From assembly GCA_964555935.1 (NCBI GenBank), contig CAZKUN010000326.1, forward strand, positions 1-9,036: DNA of 9,036 bases. Reading direction: 5' to 3'. The DNA is from CAZKUN01 sp964555935. Its GTDB lineage: Bacteria > Armatimonadota > Zipacnadia > Zipacnadales > VGFC01. The notes beneath the pieces are model-generated. The model saw only the letters and a program-made list of their open reading frames with translations. It did no database searches and had not been told where the DNA came from. This document shows, in pieces, positions 6,480 through 9,036 of the stretch (positions are counted from its first letter, which is position 1; each line of letters starts with the position of its first letter). Position numbers and translations under genes: made by a program.

Positions 6480-8897
6480 TCACTTGTCGAGGCTGTGCGG
6501 CTTCTCCAGCATATCCAGCGCCCGGAGTCGGACGCGGTCCATCACCTCCCGGTCCTTGGCGACCGTCCATTCCTGCGTGTCCCAGGCCATGATCGCCACC
6601 GCCTCCTCGGGACCCGCTACCAGCAGAGCCTTCGCCTCGGCCACGCGCTTGCTCCGCACGCCCTTCTGCTCCAACTCCGCCACGCGCGCCCGCAGCATCG
6701 CGAAGTACTCGTAGTCCTGGGCTCCCTCGCGGATCGCCTCCATCTGCTTGGCGTCGGTGACGGTCGTCTTGCTCAGGAAGAGCGGCGAGAAGGAGGCCCG
6801 CGGCTGAAGGTAAGCGTTCCACGAGTTGCCGGCCTCATCGCCAAAGGCCCAGTAGCACGAGCCCTTGCCACCGTACTTGATGTTCAGCCAGAACTGCCCG
6901 CGCCAGTATGAGGCCGGATCGAGCAGCTTGGCGGGGCCCGAACAGGAGTAGAACCAAAGCTCGCGTCCCGCCTGCTGCTGGGCCACGAAGAAGTCCTGGT
7001 GGGGCTTCCCGCCCTTCAGGAAACGCATCATGTTCGGCGACAGGACGTCGCTCGCCGCGTAGAACCGCGGGTCTACCTCCGCCGGATCCGCGTGGTGGGG
7101 GTCGGTCCAGATCACGAGTTCGGGCTGCGCGGCGTGAACGGCCGTCGCCCAGCCGATGGTGGTGTTGTCGTGCTCGTCAGACCTCGGCTCGTCAACAAGC
7201 AGTAGCTTGATCTGGCTCGGCTCGATCCCCTGGGTCTCGATATGCCGCATCCACGCCGTGACCCACGCGCCGACCATCGCGAGGAAGCGCTCGCTGCCCA
7301 GCGCTTCGTCTTCGAAGGTGTTGCCGACGGCGGCGAAGACCCCGTAGTGCTGGGCGCCCCGCCACCTGTCCACCCATTCATCCCAGGGCCCGAAGTCGAG
7401 CGGGGCGGTGAGGTTGCCCTCGGCGTCGTACTGCCCGCCAGACGGCACGACGCGGGGATTGCTCCACGGCATGTTGACGCCGTGATCGCGCAGGTTCGCG
7501 ATCAGCGCTGCCATGTTTTCAGGGGTGACGTCGTAGCCGCCCGTGCCGTTGGTTTCGTCCCAGCCGCCGATGGCCACGCTGAACTCGGAGGGCATAATCG
7601 GCTTGGCAACATGCAGCTTGAGCGGAAGCGTCACTTCGCCTTTGCCGAGCCCGGACGACACCTTAACCGACGCCTTCCAATTCCCGGCGGGGACATCGCG
7701 AGAGTTGAAGTCCAGCCACACTTGCCGGGTCGTGCCGGCTGGCACTGTCACCCGCAGACTCCGCTCCGCCGGCAAGAGCGCCGCCGCGACCGGGGTGCGC
7801 TCTCGCGTGTCGGTAAACAGCACCTCTCGCAGCGCGAGGCAACCGGGATGGGCGAGGCCATTCGCGTGAACGGTCGCAGTCAGCGGCCCATCCGTGGCAT
7901 TGGTCAGGTTGAAGACCTCCGCCCGGTGCTCGTTGCGCATCATGCGCGCGCTCAGCGTCGGCGGCTTCCTGGGTGGCTTCGCGGGGGCCTGCATGGGCCG
8001 GAGCATGTCATACCGATAGCCTCCCCAGGCCGTCAAGCCCTCATACCCCCTCGCCCGCAGGAGAGGCGCTTGCAGCGCGTAAATCCGCGCGTGAAGATCA
8101 TTGAGCGGCAGGATGGTTGTGGAGCCCTCGGGCAACACCCCTTGAGCATCAATCTCCGCGCTCAGACTCTCGACCCGAACTCGCAGCTTCGCCTTCTCGG
8201 CTTCACTCAGCTCCGCCTGGTCGATGCCCTCCGAGACCTCAGCGAGGTCCGCGCGCATCCGCCACCGGACTAGCTCAGCGAGCTGCATGTTGCGCTGGTA
8301 CTCTAAAGGCGACTCGGCGACCCGCTCGCCCTGGGGCGCGAGGTCGAGAAGCGCCCGCGGGCCCCGGTAGACTTCGATCTCATCCACGAAGGTGTACGGC
8401 GAGTCCTCCACCACCAGCGCGATGTAGCGCCCGCGGGCCTGCAGGTCACGCGTTACGTAGCGATGAGTGCTGTAGGGTTCTGGCGCGGGGGCCCCACGCT
8501 GGTTCGACATCGCCACCAGGTCCCCTAACACGATCCATTGGTCGCCATCGTCGCTGACCATGATCTGGATACTTGTCGGCCACGTGACGCCCGCCCGCCC
8601 GGCGGCCGTGCTGTAGAGAAGCCCCGAGATCGGCTCGACTTGACCCAGGTCGATGGTGATCGCCACCGGGCGCGTATGCACCCAGCCCACCGTGGTCACA
8701 TCGACCCAGAAATGCCCTTGCGTGTACTCGCCGTCGGTTAGCTGCGTCCGGTCGGCCGCGTCGGCACAGGGCCCGTAGGTCGGCGGAGGCTCCAGCGTGT
8801 ACGACTTGTGCAGGGCCATGTTCTCGGGCTCTGGCTGGGCCAGGCCGGCAGGCGCCATGAGGAGCAACAGCAGAATGGATGGACCGACGCGCGTCAT
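6480..8897 (-). CDS. Secreted DUF4091/GH123-like glycosidase with N-terminal discoidin (F5/8 type C) domain
   Basis: An 805-residue protein. Residues 1-20 are a signal peptide (MTR, a long Leu run, cleavage near GLA). Residues about 24-178 are a discoidin-type carbohydrate-binding domain: LTDGEY, ITIDLGQVEPISGL, WPTSIQIMVSDDGDQW, GRYIALVV and VDEIEVY. Residues about 195-285 are charged and helical. Residues about 315-432 form a beta-sandwich with VWLDFNSRDVPAGNWKASV. Residues 433-735 look like a TIM-barrel glycosidase of the DUF4091/GH123 type: IKLLLVDEP holds an Asp569-Glu570 pair (7188-7193) where GH123 uses a DE pair in substrate-assisted N-acetylhexosaminide cleavage; GSCYWAFGD and the hallmark REGAQDYEYF follow. 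A helical tail ends the protein. The start is fixed by GGAGG eight bases upstream plus the signal peptide. Likely role: extracellular hydrolysis of hexosaminides or a related glycan; the substrate cannot be read from sequence. Confidence 0.88.
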   Translation of the reverse strand: MTRVGPSILLLLLMAPAGLAQPEPENMALHKSYTLEPPPTYGPCADAADRTQLTDGEYTQGHFWVDVTTVGWVHTRPVAITIDLGQVEPISGLLYSTAAGRAGVTWPTSIQIMVSDDGDQWIVLGDLVAMSNQRGAPAPEPYSTHRYVTRDLQARGRYIALVVEDSPYTFVDEIEVYRGPRALLDLAPQGERVAESPLEYQRNMQLAELVRWRMRADLAEVSEGIDQAELSEAEKAKLRVRVESLSAEIDAQGVLPEGSTTILPLNDLHARIYALQAPLLRARGYEGLTAWGGYRYDMLRPMQAPAKPPRKPPTLSARMMRNEHRAEVFNLTNATDGPLTATVHANGLAHPGCLALREVLFTDTRERTPVAAALLPAERSLRVTVPAGTTRQVWLDFNSRDVPAGNWKASVKVSSGLGKGEVTLPLKLHVAKPIMPSEFSVAIGGWDETNGTGGYDVTPENMAALIANLRDHGVNMPWSNPRVVPSGGQYDAEGNLTAPLDFGPWDEWVDRWRGAQHYGVFAAVGNTFEDEALGSERFLAMVGAWVTAWMRHIETQGIEPSQIKLLLVDEPRSDEHDNTTIGWATAVHAAQPELVIWTDPHHADPAEVDPRFYAASDVLSPNMMRFLKGGKPHQDFFVAQQQAGRELWFYSCSGPAKLLDPASYWRGQFWLNIKYGGKGSCYWAFGDEAGNSWNAYLQPRASFSPLFLSKTTVTDAKQMEAIREGAQDYEYFAMLRARVAELEQKGVRSKRVAEAKALLVAGPEEAVAIMAWDTQEWTVAKDREVMDRVRLRALDMLEKPHSLDK

Positions 8898-8905
8898 GAA
8901 CTTGA

Positions 8906-8910
8906 CCTCC
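8906..8910 (-). promoter_or_regulatory. Ribosome binding site of the DUF4091-like gene
   Basis: GGAGG on the minus strand lies eight bases upstream of the ATG at 8897, directly before a signal peptide. No clear -35/-10 pair is seen in the remaining upstream bases to 9036. Confidence 0.75.
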
Positions 8911-9013
8911 GGGCAAAACGGCCTCGTACCGAAGCCTAAGCCGCAGAAACTGGAAATCCCTTGGCCCCGTCACGGGTTTCGTCACCAACCACCTCAGGCC
9001 CGTTTGCCATCGA

Positions 9014-9028
9014 CCCCTGTAAGAGGGG
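9014..9028. other. Short inverted repeat at the right edge
   Basis: CCCCT (9014-9018) and AGGGG (9024-9028) pair around GTAAG; on the plus strand CTTTAGCC follows. It could be a small terminator for plus-strand transcription or part of a longer structure cut by the window end. No plus-strand gene leads into it here, so its role is unclear. Confidence 0.3.
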
Positions 9029-9036
9029 CTTTAGCC

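Noticed and set aside
7242..8273. Plus-strand open frame (343 codons) opposite the DUF4091-like gene
   Set aside because: It is an Arg/His/Pro-rich shadow of a conserved gene, without a recognisable domain.
1..9036. tRNA, rRNA, insertion sequences, attachment sites, riboswitches
   Set aside because: I saw no tRNA-like cloverleaf, rRNA segment, transposase-like protein or flanking inverted/direct repeats on either strand; a covariance-model scan would be the decisive test.

Overview
The window is GC-rich bacterial DNA, and a run of ten Ns at 2577-2586 marks it as a scaffolded, probably metagenomic, assembly. All five genes look like secreted or envelope proteins of carbohydrate breakdown. The mix (DUF4962/heparinase II-type protein, Kelch propeller, BNR sialidase-like protein, a copper-amine-oxidase-N 'stalk' domain joined to an FGE-sulfatase fold, and a DUF4091/GH123-like protein with a discoidin domain) suggests a polysaccharide-degrading bacterium of the Armatimonadota or the Planctomycetota/Hydrogenedentota/Lentisphaerota type. 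That placement is inference from domain content; no rRNA or other marker gene is present.

Left half, plus strand (1-4965): three tightly packed genes. A heparinase II/III-family protein enters from beyond the left edge and ends at 2198. It overlaps by 7 nt a Kelch beta-propeller gene (2192-3331) that carries the N gap. That gene overlaps by 4 nt (ATGA) a secreted four-Asp-box sialidase-like protein (3328-4965). The overlaps imply one operon with coupled translation.

Middle (4966-5027): a short convergent junction with a perfect 8-bp inverted repeat, a possible shared transcription end lacking a U tract.

Right half, minus strand (8897 down to 5028): a large secreted protein (discoidin domain, helical segment, DUF4091-like glycosidase region) is transcribed first. 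After a 219-nt gap holding a weak candidate promoter and a strong ribosome binding site comes a secreted stalk-domain/FGE-sulfatase-fold protein, whose linker is encoded by a perfect 12-bp tandem repeat. The last 139 bases (8898-9036) are non-coding.

Working hypothesis: the locus degrades an acidic, amino-sugar-containing or sulfated glycan. A lyase-like protein would cleave uronate linkages, a GH123-like enzyme hexosaminides and the sialidase-like protein a terminal sugar, with the Kelch protein perhaps handling a released sugar. Against simple annotation, the sialidase-like protein lacks the FRIP arginine, the FGE-like protein lacks both catalytic cysteines, and the heparinase-like protein has Pro where the zinc-ligand Asp is expected. 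No transporter, SusC/SusD pair, true sulfatase or regulator is present in the window.
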